The translations under genes and the position numbers were made by a program. The notes beneath the pieces are model-generated. The model saw only the letters and a program-made list of their open reading frames with translations. It was not told the origin of the DNA and did no database searches. 64,000 bases of DNA, taken from assembly GCF_028023875.1 (NCBI RefSeq), contig NZ_JAQIPB010000007.1:248001-312000 (forward strand), read 5' to 3'. Source of the DNA: Xenophilus arseniciresistens (GTDB lineage: Bacteria > Pseudomonadota > Gammaproteobacteria > Burkholderiales > Burkholderiaceae_C). This document shows, piece after piece, positions 8,908 through 18,841 of this stretch (position 1 is the first letter of the stretch; each line of letters starts with the position of its first letter).

Positions 8908-9211
8908 GAAGCTGAGCCCGGACCCATCCCGCGCGCCGCACGGATGATGCGGCGGATCGCAACCTCTATACAATCCGCGCGCCCGTGCCGGCCCCGGCCA
9001 TCCGGCGGGCCCTTCGGGGGGCCTGCCGGAGCCGTCGGAACGCCGGTCATGCATGGGTGGCCCCGACCTTGGCAAGTGGGGGTATAACCCCTGTCCAGCT
9101 TCGGGTCGGTGTCCGGCTGCGGTGCCGAGGATGGCTAGAGCCAGCCTCGATCTGCAGACCGAGTCAGCATCCGTGAAAGCGCGAATCAGCCCGTCCAAGG
9201 AGCCAGCGATC
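8908..9211 (+). other. Intergenic leader between the CobW gene and dksA
   Basis: These 304 bases hold no gene I can support. They contain a TATACAAT element (8967-8974), a strong hairpin (9001-9030) and a TATAAC element (9083-9088) that may serve as -10 boxes for dksA. The final part is readable in frame with dksA, which is why a longer DksA cannot be excluded. Confidence 0.5.
9001..9030 (+). repeat. 12-bp stem hairpin upstream of dksA
   Basis: TCCGGCGGGCCC (9001-9012) pairs with GGGCCTGCCGGA (9019-9030) with one G-U pair and a six-base loop. There is no T-tract after it. It could end CobW transcription with Rho, protect the mRNA, or belong to a dksA leader. Confidence 0.6.
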
Positions 9212-9922
9212 GTGAAGAAGACCGTCCCCGCCAAATCGGCAGCCGCCACTGCAGCGCCGAGCAAGTCCGAGGCCACCGGCACGGACAAGACGCCGTTGGC
9301 GGCCGCGCCCGCTGCCGATGCCGTGCCGCCGCGCGCCCGCGCCTCTGCGCGTCTTGCGCAGCTGACCGTTCCCTCCATGCCCCAGGCGGTGGCCTCCACC
9401 GCCCCCAAGGCCAGTTTCACCCAGACCATGTCCACAGCCCTCGTTTCCCCTGCACCCGTGGCGATCAAGAAAGATCCCAAGCTTGCCAACAACTGGAAGA
9501 CCAAGACCGCCGAGGAACTGACCGACGCCGAGGTTCTGGCCATGCCCGACGGCGAGTACATGAACGACAAGCAGATGGCGTTCTTCCGCCTCAAGCTGCT
9601 GGCGCTCAAGCAGGGCATCCTGGAAAACGCCGGCGAGACCACCGAGCACCTGCGTGAGGACACCGTGGTGGTGCCCGATCCGGCCGACCGCGCCACCATC
9701 GAGGAAGAGCATGCGCTGGAGCTGCGCACGCGCGACCGCGAGCGCAAGCTGCTCAAGAAGATCGAGCAATCCATCGGCCGCATCGACAACGGCGACTACG
9801 GCTACTGCGACGAGACCGGCGAACCCATCGGCGTGGGCCGCCTGCTGGCGCGCCCCACGGCCACGCTGTCGCTGGAAGCGCAGCAGCGCCGCGAGCTCAA
9901 GCAGAAGATGTTCGGGGACTGA
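9212..9922 (+). CDS. dksA: DksA-type RNA polymerase-binding factor
   Basis: Stringent-response regulator that binds the RNA polymerase secondary channel with ppGpp. It is 236 aa from a GTG start, longer than E. coli DksA (151 aa) because of an Ala/Pro/Lys-rich N-terminal extension of about 90 residues. The coiled coil is at about 115-185 and the conserved segment GRLLARPTATLSLEAQQR follows. Only one of the four canonical zinc-finger cysteines is present (Cys199 in GYCDETGEP); the second pair is replaced by Ser and Ala. The GTG at 9212 is preferred because AAGGAG (9197-9202) sits nine bases upstream. An in-frame ATG at 9131 is the alternative. Confidence 0.9.
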   Translation: MKKTVPAKSAAATAAPSKSEATGTDKTPLAAAPAADAVPPRARASARLAQLTVPSMPQAVASTAPKASFTQTMSTALVSPAPVAIKKDPKLANNWKTKTAEELTDAEVLAMPDGEYMNDKQMAFFRLKLLALKQGILENAGETTEHLREDTVVVPDPADRATIEEEHALELRTRDRERKLLKKIEQSIGRIDNGDYGYCDETGEPIGVGRLLARPTATLSLEAQQRRELKQKMFGD

Positions 9923-9950
9923 AGCTGCCCCGACCTTAAGAAAAGCCGAA

Positions 9951-11498
9951 ATGCCCAAGGAAGAAGGCGGTGGCCGATTGCTGTCCAAGGTGGCGAAGTT
10001 CGTTCGCAATCCGCTCAAGGATTGGTCCGAACTCGACACCGCCCAGCGGTCCGGCCAGCCTTCGCCCGTCGACAGCGATGGCTATAGCCGCGAAGCGCTC
10101 AAGGAACTGATCGAGCGCCGCCAGCGCAACGAGTTCGTGCGCCGGCGCGAGTTCGACATGCTGCGCAAGATGCGCCAGCGCGAAGCCGCCGGCGCCCGCG
10201 ACGGCACCGGCGTGTCTTCCTCCTTCCACCTCAACACGGCCGGCAAGACCGATGGCCGCGCGCTCACGCTCAAGAAGATCGACGAGATCGAAGAGCAGAT
10301 GTCGCAGCAGTGGTGGAAGGTGCGGCCCTCTGCGCCAGCCGACTCCGTGCCCGCTGAATCGCTGGCCGAGCAGCACGCGCGGGCCTATGCCGACACCGCG
10401 CCGGGCGAGGTGTCGTTCGAGGGCGCGGCGGACGAGTCGGCTTCCGCCGTGCTGCCGCCCTGGCGGCTGAAGTTCGAGAACCCGCTGCAGGAGGCCTCGC
10501 TGCGCTTTGCCGAAGGCCGCCCTGCGGACGCCGAGCGCCTGTTGCAGGGCGCCGTGGCGCCCGACGGCCCGCACGCGGACGACGACGACGGCTGGCGCGT
10601 GCTGCTGGACTTCTACCGCGCCATCGGCGACGCAGAGAAATTCGCCGCCGCCAGCATGCGCTACGCCCAGCGCTTTCGCCGCCCCGGGCCCGAATGGGTG
10701 TCGCTGCGCGCGCTGGTGCGCCACGAGGCAACGCCCGCGGCGGCCGAGGCGCGCATCGACTGGTACTGCCCGGCACAGCTTGGGCGTGAAGGCCTGCTGT
10801 CGCTGACGCAGGCCCTGCAGCGCGCGGGCCCCGTGTGGGGGCTGGACTGGCGGGCGCTGCAGCGCATCGAGCCCAACGCCGTGGCGCCGCTGGTCACGCT
10901 GCTGACGCACTGGGCCGATCTGCCCACGCAGCTGCGTTTTTCGGGTGCCGAGCGGCTGATCGCCGTGCTGGACCAGGCCACGCCCCTGAGCGTGCGCGAG
11001 ACCGATCCCGCCTGGTGGCAGGCCGCCATGGCGCTGCGGCGCCTGATGCACCAGGCCGATGAATTCGAGCTGGTGGCGCTGAACTACTGCATCACCTACG
11101 AAACCCTGCCGCCGGCCTGGCAGGAGCCCGCCGGCCACTACGCCAGCGTCGAAGGCCCGGCTGGCGCGCGCGCCGGCGGCCTGGCGCTGTCTGCCGCCGC
11201 GGGCGAGGCGCCCGCGGACGCGGCCCGGGGTGCCGAGCTGTCGGGCGAGCTGGCCGGCGACGGCCTCGCGCTCTGGGAGCGGCTGGACGCCGAGCTGGCC
11301 GAGGCGGAAAGCGCCCAGGTGTCCTGTGCGGCGCTGCTGCGCCTGGACCTCGCGGCCACGGCCGGGCTGCTGGCCTGGCTGGAAACGCGCAACGCGCGCG
11401 GGCAGACGGTGGAACTGGTGGACGTGCACCGCCTGCTGGCCGTCTTCTTCGCCATGGTCGGCGTCTGCGACCTGGCGCGCGTGCTGCCCCGGCGCTGA
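9951..11498 (+). CDS. Hypothetical protein, possible C-terminal STAS-like domain
   Basis: I do not recognise this 515-aa protein with certainty. It starts [21 protein letters not shown], then has a charged, probably disordered region to about 170, and then a mostly helical Ala/Leu-rich part. The last 60 residues ([18 protein letters not shown] to the C-terminus) have the strand-helix pattern and hydrophobic spacing of a STAS-like domain, but this is a weak resemblance. There is no signal peptide or membrane segment. It lies 28 bases after dksA and 60 bases before hslV, so it may share their transcript. Confidence 0.7.
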   Translation: MPKEEGGGRLLSKVAKFVRNPLKDWSELDTAQRSGQPSPVDSDGYSREALKELIERRQRNEFVRRREFDMLRKMRQREAAGARDGTGVSSSFHLNTAGKTDGRALTLKKIDEIEEQMSQQWWKVRPSAPADSVPAESLAEQHARAYADTAPGEVSFEGAADESASAVLPPWRLKFENPLQEASLRFAEGRPADAERLLQGAVAPDGPHADDDDGWRVLLDFYRAIGDAEKFAAASMRYAQRFRRPGPEWVSLRALVRHEATPAAAEARIDWYCPAQLGREGLLSLTQALQRAGPVWGLDWRALQRIEPNAVAPLVTLLTHWADLPTQLRFSGAERLIAVLDQATPLSVRETDPAWWQAAMALRRLMHQADEFELVALNYCITYETLPPAWQEPAGHYASVEGPAGARAGGLALSAAAGEAPADAARGAELSGELAGDGLALWERLDAELAEAESAQVSCAALLRLDLAATAGLLAWLETRNARGQTVELVDVHRLLAVFFAMVGVCDLARVLPRR

Positions 11499-11558
11499 AC
11501 GCGGCTTCTGCGCAATCCGGCCCTTGCAGCGCGGGGCACCTGTCCCCACCTGCCTGCG

Positions 11559-12104
11559 ATGGAACAATTTCACGGCACCACCATCGTCAGCGTGCGCCGC
11601 AAGACCCCCCAGGGCGACCAGGTCGCCATCGGCGGAGACGGCCAGGTCACGCTGGGCAACATCGTCATCAAGGGCACGGCGCGCAAGGTGCGCCGGCTCT
11701 ACCACGGGCAGGTGCTGGCCGGCTTTGCCGGCGCCACGGCCGACGCCTTCACCCTCTTCGAGCGCTTCGAGGCCAAGCTGGAAAAGCACCAGGGCCAGTT
11801 GGCGCGCGCCGCCATCGAGCTGACCAAGGACTGGCGCACCGACCGCGTGCTGCGCAAGCTCGAGGCCATGCTGCTGGTGGCCGACAAGGAGGTCTCGCTC
11901 ATCATCACCGGCAACGGCGATGTGCTGGAGCCCGAGGGCGGCGTGGCCGCCATCGGCTCGGGCGGCGCCTATGCCCAGTCGGCCGCCAAGGCGCTGATCG
12001 AGAACACCGAACTCTCGGCCGAAGAGGTGGCCCGCAAGTCGCTGCAGATCGCCGGCGAGCTGTGCATCTACACCAACCTGAATCACACCATCGAGACCCT
12101 GTGA
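11559..12104 (+). CDS. hslV: ATP-dependent protease peptidase subunit HslV
   Basis: Proteasome-like peptidase that forms dodecamers and degrades proteins unfolded by HslU in the cytoplasm. It is 181 aa. The catalytic N-terminal threonine is Thr7 or Thr8 of the precursor, in GTTIVSVRR, exposed after removal of a six- or seven-residue propeptide. The family motif AIGSGG is present near 130, and the C-terminus [10 protein letters not shown] is intact. It is followed after eight bases by hslU. Confidence 0.96.
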   Translation: MEQFHGTTIVSVRRKTPQGDQVAIGGDGQVTLGNIVIKGTARKVRRLYHGQVLAGFAGATADAFTLFERFEAKLEKHQGQLARAAIELTKDWRTDRVLRKLEAMLLVADKEVSLIITGNGDVLEPEGGVAAIGSGGAYAQSAAKALIENTELSAEEVARKSLQIAGELCIYTNLNHTIETL

Positions 12105-12112
12105 GCCGCGCC

Positions 12113-13438
<1,326 letters not shown>

Positions 13439-13508
13439 ATGTGAGCGCCGGCCTACATGCCGGCTCAGGAAACACTTTCATTGCAGAAGTTAAGTGTTTG
13501 TTCCTAAA

Positions 13509-13542
13509 CGGTTTTTGCGGCAGGGTTCTGTGGCAAAAACCG
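13509..13542 (+). repeat. Perfect 10-bp inverted repeat upstream of mraZ
   Basis: CGGTTTTTGC (13509-13518) and GCAAAAACCG (13533-13542) form a perfect hairpin with a 14-base loop in the AT-richer spacer between hslU and mraZ. It lies about 45 bases upstream of the proposed mraZ -35, so it may be a protein-binding site or an end of the hslVU transcript. Confidence 0.6.
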
Positions 13543-13587
13543 AGCTAAGTCCTTGATTCCATTACAAAAAATAGCGTGGCCACCGGG

Positions 13588-13615
13588 TTGCGACACCACC
13601 GTTTGCTGCTACAGT
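13588..13615 (+). promoter_or_regulatory. Proposed promoter of the dcw cluster
   Basis: TTGCGA (13588-13593) and TACAGT (13610-13615) are spaced by 16 bases and resemble a sigma-70 promoter. The -10 box overlaps the first of the four MraZ-type repeats, so MraZ binding would block it. Confidence 0.5.
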
Positions 13616-13650
13616 GCAAAAAAGTGCAGTTAAGTGGGAAAAGGTGCCAG
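13611..13650 (+). promoter_or_regulatory. MraZ operator: four GTG repeats at 10-bp period
   Basis: Four direct repeats of the type (A/G)GTG begin at 13613, 13623, 13633 and 13643, exactly 10 bp apart (ACAGTGCAAA, AAAGTGCAGT, TAAGTGGGAA, AAGGTGCCAG). This fits the arrangement known for MraZ/WhiA-type dcw operators, where MraZ binds repeats one helical turn apart. The product of the adjacent mraZ would therefore repress its own cluster. Confidence 0.75.
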
Positions 13651-13699
13651 AAAATCCTCAGCAGAGGGCTGGCCGTGTCCAAAACGGGGAACCACAGTC

Positions 13700-14128
13700 T
13701 TGTTTCAAGGCGCGTCATCGCTGAGTCTGGATGCCAAGGGGCGGCTGTCGGTGCCGACCCGGCATCGTGACGTCCTGCTCGCGACCGCCGGCGGCCAGCT
13801 CACGCTCACCCGCCACCCGCATGGCTGCCTGATGGTGTTCCCGCGCCCCGAGTGGGAAAAGTTCCGCGAGAAGATCGCCGCCCTGCCCATGAATGCCCAG
13901 TGGTACAAGCGCCTGTTCCTGGGCAGCGCCATGGATGTGGACATGGACGGCACCGGCCGCGTGCTGGTCTCGCCCGAGCTGCGCACGGCAGCCAACATCA
14001 CGCGCGAAGTGCTGCTGCTGGGCATGGGCAGCCACTTCGAGCTGTGGGACAAGGCCACCCACGACGCCAAGGAGGCCGAAGCGCTGGCCGCCATGGATCC
14101 GCAGACGCTGCAGGACCTGGCCTTCTGA
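13700..14128 (+). CDS. mraZ: MraZ, transcriptional regulator of the dcw cluster
   Basis: DNA-binding regulator with a duplicated AbrB-like fold, 142 aa from a TTG start. The start is chosen because the protein then begins [21 protein letters not shown], the family N-terminus. GGGGA at 13686-13690 is a good ribosome site nine bases upstream. The ATG at 13634 would add 22 non-conserved residues and lies inside the operator. Both DxxGR signatures are visible (LDAKGRL and MDGTGRV). It heads the division cluster. Confidence 0.93.
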   Translation: MFQGASSLSLDAKGRLSVPTRHRDVLLATAGGQLTLTRHPHGCLMVFPRPEWEKFREKIAALPMNAQWYKRLFLGSAMDVDMDGTGRVLVSPELRTAANITREVLLLGMGSHFELWDKATHDAKEAEALAAMDPQTLQDLAF

Positions 14129-14138
14129 GGGCGTGACG

Positions 14139-15062
14139 ATGAACGCCCCCCTGACCCACACCACCGTTCTGCTGGACGAGGCCGTCGACGCCTGGCTCGG
14201 CGATGCGCCCGCGGTCGGCTGCTTCGTGGACGCGACCTTCGGCCGCGGCGGCCACAGCCGCCTGGCGCTGAGCCGGTTGCCGGCCGGCGCGCAGCTGATT
14301 GCCTACGACAAGGACGCCGAGGCCATTGCCGCGGCGGCGCAGGTGGCCGATCCACGCTTTTCCATCCGTCATCAGGGCTTCGCCGCCCTTGGGGAGTTGC
14401 CGCCGGGCAGCGTCGCCGGCGTCCTGATGGACCTCGGCGTCAGCTCCCCCCAGATCGATGACCCCGCACGGGGTTTTTCTTTTCGTTTCGACGGCCCGCT
14501 GGACATGCGCATGGACACATCGCGCGGACAGAGCGTGGCCGACTGGCTGGCCTCAGCCGAAACCCAGCAGATTGCAGAGGTGATCCGTGACTATGGCGAA
14601 GAACGGTTTGCTGTTCAGGTTGCAAAGGCGATTGTTGCTCGCCGACAGGAACGGGGCGCAATTTCAACCACCGCCGAGCTGGCCGAGCTCGTGGCTGGTG
14701 CGGTCAAAACCCGCGAGCCGGGCCAGAACCCTGCAACGCGCACATTTCAGGCTCTTCGGATTTTCATCAACGCCGAGCTTGAAGAGCTGCAACAGGCGCT
14801 GAGCGCCAGCCTGTCGGTGCTGCAGCCGGGCGGCCGGCTGGCGGTGATCAGTTTCCATTCGCTCGAGGACCGCATCGTCAAGCAGTTCATCACCGAGCAT
14901 TCGAAAGAGGTCTATGACCGCCGCGCGCCCTTCGCCGCGCCCAAGCCGATGAAGCTGCGCGCGCTGGGCCGCATCAAGCCCTCGGCGCAGGAAGTGGCGG
15001 CCAACCCGCGCGCGCGCAGCGCCATCCTGCGCGTGGCCGAACGCACCGAGGTGCAAGCGTGA
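14139..15062 (+). CDS. rsmH: 16S rRNA m4C1402 methyltransferase RsmH
   Basis: SAM-dependent N4-methyltransferase for C1402 of 16S rRNA (formerly MraW), 307 aa. SAM motif [10 protein letters not shown] is near residue 31 and the family motif DPARGFSFR near 106. The C-terminal [11 protein letters not shown] near 245 is also diagnostic. It starts 10 bases after mraZ. The stretch from about 14461 to 14800 uses TTT, GCA, ATT, GTT and similar codons that are rare in the flanking genes. It contains a terminator-like hairpin followed by a T-rich run. Confidence 0.96.
   Translation: MNAPLTHTTVLLDEAVDAWLGDAPAVGCFVDATFGRGGHSRLALSRLPAGAQLIAYDKDAEAIAAAAQVADPRFSIRHQGFAALGELPPGSVAGVLMDLGVSSPQIDDPARGFSFRFDGPLDMRMDTSRGQSVADWLASAETQQIAEVIRDYGEERFAVQVAKAIVARRQERGAISTTAELAELVAGAVKTREPGQNPATRTFQALRIFINAELEELQQALSASLSVLQPGGRLAVISFHSLEDRIVKQFITEHSKEVYDRRAPFAAPKPMKLRALGRIKPSAQEVAANPRARSAILRVAERTEVQA
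14461..14483 (+). terminator. Terminator-like hairpin inside rsmH
   Basis: ACCCC (14461-14465) pairs with GGGGT (14470-14474) around a four-base loop, followed by TTTTTCTTTT. The run encodes the conserved GFSF residues with T-ending codons that neighbouring genes avoid. The stem is short, so any termination would be partial. Confidence 0.4.
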
Positions 15063-15144
15063 GCGCAGCGCCGGGCCGCCCCAAGCAAGCTCGCGCCCCC
15101 TCGGGGGGCAGCGAGGACACGAAGTGCCGAGCGTGGGGGCAGAC
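15063..15144 (+). repeat. GC-rich dispersed-type element between rsmH and ftsL
   Basis: These 82 bases hold GCCCCC/GGGGGGC arms (15095-15109) and a second G-run (15135-15139) that can pair alternatively with the same C-run. The arrangement resembles short intergenic repeats I recall from Comamonadaceae genomes. It is single-copy in this window. Its last G-run lies five bases before the ftsL ATG and would act as the ribosome site. Confidence 0.5.
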
Positions 15145-15555
15145 ATGATCGCGCGCCTGAACCTCATCCTGCTGCTGCTGGTGATCGGCACGGCCATGTT
15201 CCTGGTGCACACGCAGTACCAGTCGCGCCAGCTCTACACGCAGCTGTACCGGGCGCAGGGCGAGGCGCGTCAGCTCGAGACCGAGTTCGAGCGCCTGCAG
15301 GTGGAAAAGCGGGCCCAGGCCACGCCCCTGCGCATCGAGAAGCTGGCCAAGGAGCAGATCAGGATGCGCACCACCACGCCGGCCATCACGCTGTATGTGC
15401 GTGGCGACGGCAGCGTGATCCCGGCCGTGGCACCGCTGTCGCCGGCCGAAGCGGCCCGGCAGGCCGCCATCGCCGCGCAGGCCGGCCGCGCACCCAGCGA
15501 ACGCACGCCCGTGCCGCCGCTGCCCGCGCCTGCCGCCAACCGGAGCCCCCGATGA
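15145..15555 (+). CDS. ftsL: Cell division protein FtsL
   Basis: Small bitopic inner-membrane divisome protein that forms the FtsQBL complex. It is 136 aa from the ATG at 15145. It has a very short cytoplasmic tail, a transmembrane helix at about 5-23, a periplasmic coiled coil at about 25-75 and a Pro/Ala-rich tail. A GTG seven codons upstream is the alternative start, but GGGGG five bases before the ATG favours the shorter form. Its last four bases overlap the ftsI start. Confidence 0.9.
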   Translation: MIARLNLILLLLVIGTAMFLVHTQYQSRQLYTQLYRAQGEARQLETEFERLQVEKRAQATPLRIEKLAKEQIRMRTTTPAITLYVRGDGSVIPAVAPLSPAEAARQAAIAAQAGRAPSERTPVPPLPAPAANRSPR

Positions 15556-17300
15556 GCCGGCACAGCGTCCGCTACACCACCAGCCCGCTGCTGGCCAGCA
15601 AGACGCCGGTCTGGCGCAGCAAGTTCATCGTCGCCGCCGTGGCGCTGGGCTTCGTGGTGCTGGGCGTGCGCGCGGCCTACGTGCAGGTGATCGACAACGA
15701 CTTCTACCAGCGCCAGGGCGTGGTGCGCTTCGAGCGCACGCTCACGCTGCCGGCCAATCGCGGCCGCATCCTGGACCGCAACGGGCTGATCCTGGCCTCC
15801 AGCGTGATCGCACCCAGCGTCTGGGCCATCCCGGAGGATGTGGAGCGCAACGACCCCGAGACGCGCACCAAGTTGCGCCAGGTGGCCAAGCTGCTGGGCA
15901 TGAAGCCGCAGGAGCTGGACAAGAAGCTGGCCGACGAGGACAAGACCTTCGTCTGGATCCAGCGCCAGGTCGACGAGCCCATCGCCAAGCAGATCGCGGC
16001 GCTGGGCATCAAGGGCCTGCACCAGACACGCGAGTACAAGCGCCAGTATCCCGAGGGCGAGGCTGCCGCGCACGTGGTGGGCTTCACCAACGTGGAAGAC
16101 CAGGGCCAGGAAGGCATCGAGCTGTCCTTCAACAAGGCGCTGGGCGGCCAGCCCGGCTCGCAGCGCGTCATCAAGGACCGGCTGGGCCGCGTGGTCGAGG
16201 GCGTGGGCGACGTGGTGCCGCCCGTGGATGGCAAGGACATCCAGCTGTCCATCGACTCCAAGGTCCAGTTCTTCGCCTACCAGAAGCTGCGCGATGCCGT
16301 GAGCCAGCACAAGGCCAAGGCCGGCAGCGTGGTGGTGCTGGACGCCGTGACCGGCGAGGTGCTGGCTCTGGCCAACTACCCGAGCTACGTGCCCGACAAG
16401 CGGCAGAACCTCACGGGCGAGATGCTGCGCAACCGCGCGCTCACCGACACCTTCGAGCCCGGCTCGACCATGAAGCCGATCACCGTGGCCATGGCGCTGG
16501 AGGCCGGGCGCATCAAGCCCAGCTCCGTGATCGACACCAGCCCGGGCCGCTTCCAGCTGGCCGGCTTCACCATCCGCGACACGCACAACTACGGCGCGCT
16601 CACGGTGGAAGGCGTGATCCAGAAGTCCAGCAACGTCGGCGCGATCAAGGTCGCGCAGAAGATGGCGCCGCAGGAGATGTGGGACACCTACACCGCGCTG
16701 GGCTACGGCCAGAAGCCGCAGGTGCAGTTCCCCGGCGCCGTGGCCGGCCGGCTGCGGCCCTGGAAGAGCTGGAAGCCCGTGGAGCAGGCCACCATGTCCT
16801 ACGGCTACGGCCTGTCGGCTTCGCTGTTCCAGATGGCGCAGTCGTACACCTCCTTCGCGCATGACGGGCGCATCCTGCCCGTGACCATCCTCAAGAGCCC
16901 CGAGCCGGCCATGGGGCAGCGCGTGTTCTCGCCCCAGAACGCAGCCGCCGTGCGCAAGATGCTGCAGATGGCCGCCGGCCCCGGCGGCACCGGGCAGCGC
17001 GCGCAGACCGTGGGCTACTCGGTGGGCGGCAAGTCCGGCACCGCGCACAAGCAGGTGGGCAAGGGCTACGCCAGCAACAAGTACCGCTCCTGGTTCACCG
17101 GCATGGCGCCCATCGACAAGCCGCGCATCGTGGTGGCCGTGATGATCGACGAGCCCAGCGCCGGCCAGTACTTCGGCGGTACCGTGGCCGGCCCGGTGTT
17201 CGGCGAAGTGGTGCAGCAGACGCTGCGCATGATGAACGTGCCGCCCGATCTGGCCGTCAAGCCGCTGGTGGTGGCGCAGGACGTGGACGAGAGCTTCTGA
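15552..17300 (+). CDS. ftsI: Division transpeptidase FtsI (PBP3)
   Basis: Septal class B penicillin-binding protein that cross-links peptidoglycan, 582 aa. It has one N-terminal transmembrane helix at about 22-42, a dimerisation domain, and a transpeptidase domain with all three motifs. These are STMK with catalytic Ser305, SSN at 359-361 and KSGT at 494-497. It overlaps ftsL by four bases and murE by one. It is the target of aztreonam-type beta-lactams (family knowledge). Confidence 0.97.
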   Translation: MSRHSVRYTTSPLLASKTPVWRSKFIVAAVALGFVVLGVRAAYVQVIDNDFYQRQGVVRFERTLTLPANRGRILDRNGLILASSVIAPSVWAIPEDVERNDPETRTKLRQVAKLLGMKPQELDKKLADEDKTFVWIQRQVDEPIAKQIAALGIKGLHQTREYKRQYPEGEAAAHVVGFTNVEDQGQEGIELSFNKALGGQPGSQRVIKDRLGRVVEGVGDVVPPVDGKDIQLSIDSKVQFFAYQKLRDAVSQHKAKAGSVVVLDAVTGEVLALANYPSYVPDKRQNLTGEMLRNRALTDTFEPGSTMKPITVAMALEAGRIKPSSVIDTSPGRFQLAGFTIRDTHNYGALTVEGVIQKSSNVGAIKVAQKMAPQEMWDTYTALGYGQKPQVQFPGAVAGRLRPWKSWKPVEQATMSYGYGLSASLFQMAQSYTSFAHDGRILPVTILKSPEPAMGQRVFSPQNAAAVRKMLQMAAGPGGTGQRAQTVGYSVGGKSGTAHKQVGKGYASNKYRSWFTGMAPIDKPRIVVAVMIDEPSAGQYFGGTVAGPVFGEVVQQTLRMMNVPPDLAVKPLVVAQDVDESF

Positions 17301-18841
17301 TGGCGGCCACCCACGCTCCCCTCGAACCCGTGCTCGACGTGCAGGCGGCCGTGCAGTGGCTGCGCGCGCGCGGCGCCCGCGCCCTGCGCGTGGACAGCCG
17401 CGCCGTGCAGCCCGGCGACGCCTTCATCGCCTGGCCCGGCGCTGCCACCGACGGCCGCGCCTACGTGGCGGCCGCGCTGGCGCAGGGCGCCGTGGCCTGC
17501 CTGGTGGAGGCTGAGGGCGTGGACGCCTTCGATTTCGGCAGCGGCGAAGGCACGCTCGCGGCGGTGGCCTGCTATGCGGGCCTCAAAGCCGCCACCGGCC
17601 CCATCGCGGCGGCCTGGTGCGACCAGCCCTCGCAGGCGCTCGATCTGCTGGCCGTGACCGGCACCAACGGCAAGACCTCCACCGCGTGGTGGCTGGCGCA
17701 GGCGCTCAACGCCGGCCAGGCCCGGCCGCGCTGCGCGCTGATCGGCACGCTGGGCGTGGGCGTGCCGCCCGCGCTGACCTACACCGGCCTGACCACGCCC
17801 GACCCCGTGACCTTGCAGCAGAGCCTGCGCGAGTTCGCCGACCAGGGCTTCGACGCCTGCGCCATCGAGGCCTCGTCCATCGGCATCGTGGAGCGCCGGC
17901 TGGACGGCACGCGCATCGGCGTGGCCGTCTTCACCAATTTCACGCAGGACCATCTGGACTACCACGCCAGCATGGACGCCTACTGGGAGGCCAAGGCCGA
18001 GCTGTTCCGCTGGCCCGGCCTGCGCGCGGCGGTGATCAACATCGACGACCTGCGCGGCGCGGCCCTGGTGCAGGCGCTGATCGACCGCGGCACGCGCGGG
18101 CTCGATCTGTGGACCACCTCCGCCCAGGGCCGGCCGGCGCGCCTGTGCGCCCAGGAGGTGGGCTACGGCAGCGGCGGCCTGCAGTTCACGGTGGTGGAGC
18201 AGGGCATGGCGCCCGTGCGCCTGGCCACGGGCCTGACCGGCGACTACAACGTGGCCAACCTGCTGGGCGTGATCGGCGCCCTGCGTGCGCGCGGCATGGC
18301 GCTGCGCGAGGCCGTGGCCGCCTGCGCCGATCTGGACAGCGTGCCCGGCCGCATGGAACGGGTGAGTGCACCCGGCCTGGCTGGCCCCTTGCCCATGGCG
18401 GTGGTGGACTATGCCCACACGCCCGACGCGCTGGACAAGGTGCTGACCGGCCTGCGCAGCGTGGCCGGCCAGCGCGGCGGCCGCCTGTGGTGCCTGTTTG
18501 GCTGTGGCGGCGACCGCGACCCGCTCAAGCGCCCTTTGATGGCTGCCGTGGCCGAGGCCAGGGCCGACGTGGTGGTGCTGACCAGCGACAACCCGCGCAG
18601 CGAATCGCCGTCCGCCATCCTGAGCCAGGTGCTGCGCGGCTTCGCCCGGCCCGACGCCGTGCAGGTGCAGCCCGAGCGTGCGCAGGCCATTGCCGATGCG
18701 CTGGCCCAGGCCGCGCCCCAGGACGTGGTGCTGATCGCCGGCAAGGGCCACGAGGCCTGGCAGGAGATCGCGGGCCAGCGCCTTCCTTTTTCCGACCGCG
18801 CGCATGCGCTCGCGGCGCTTGAAGCCCGGAGCGCCGCATGA
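17300..18841 (+). CDS. murE: UDP-MurNAc-tripeptide synthetase MurE
   Basis: Cytoplasmic ATP-dependent ligase that adds the third residue to UDP-MurNAc-L-Ala-D-Glu, 513 aa. The P-loop is TGTNGKTS near residue 118. The DNPRSE motif near 432 indicates meso-diaminopimelate rather than lysine as substrate, in agreement with dapF upstream. The activating-lysine region and the C-terminal domain (GKGHE near 480) are intact. Its ATG shares a base with the ftsI stop, and its end overlaps murF by four bases. Confidence 0.97.
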   Translation: MAATHAPLEPVLDVQAAVQWLRARGARALRVDSRAVQPGDAFIAWPGAATDGRAYVAAALAQGAVACLVEAEGVDAFDFGSGEGTLAAVACYAGLKAATGPIAAAWCDQPSQALDLLAVTGTNGKTSTAWWLAQALNAGQARPRCALIGTLGVGVPPALTYTGLTTPDPVTLQQSLREFADQGFDACAIEASSIGIVERRLDGTRIGVAVFTNFTQDHLDYHASMDAYWEAKAELFRWPGLRAAVINIDDLRGAALVQALIDRGTRGLDLWTTSAQGRPARLCAQEVGYGSGGLQFTVVEQGMAPVRLATGLTGDYNVANLLGVIGALRARGMALREAVAACADLDSVPGRMERVSAPGLAGPLPMAVVDYAHTPDALDKVLTGLRSVAGQRGGRLWCLFGCGGDRDPLKRPLMAAVAEARADVVVLTSDNPRSESPSAILSQVLRGFARPDAVQVQPERAQAIADALAQAAPQDVVLIAGKGHEAWQEIAGQRLPFSDRAHALAALEARSAA

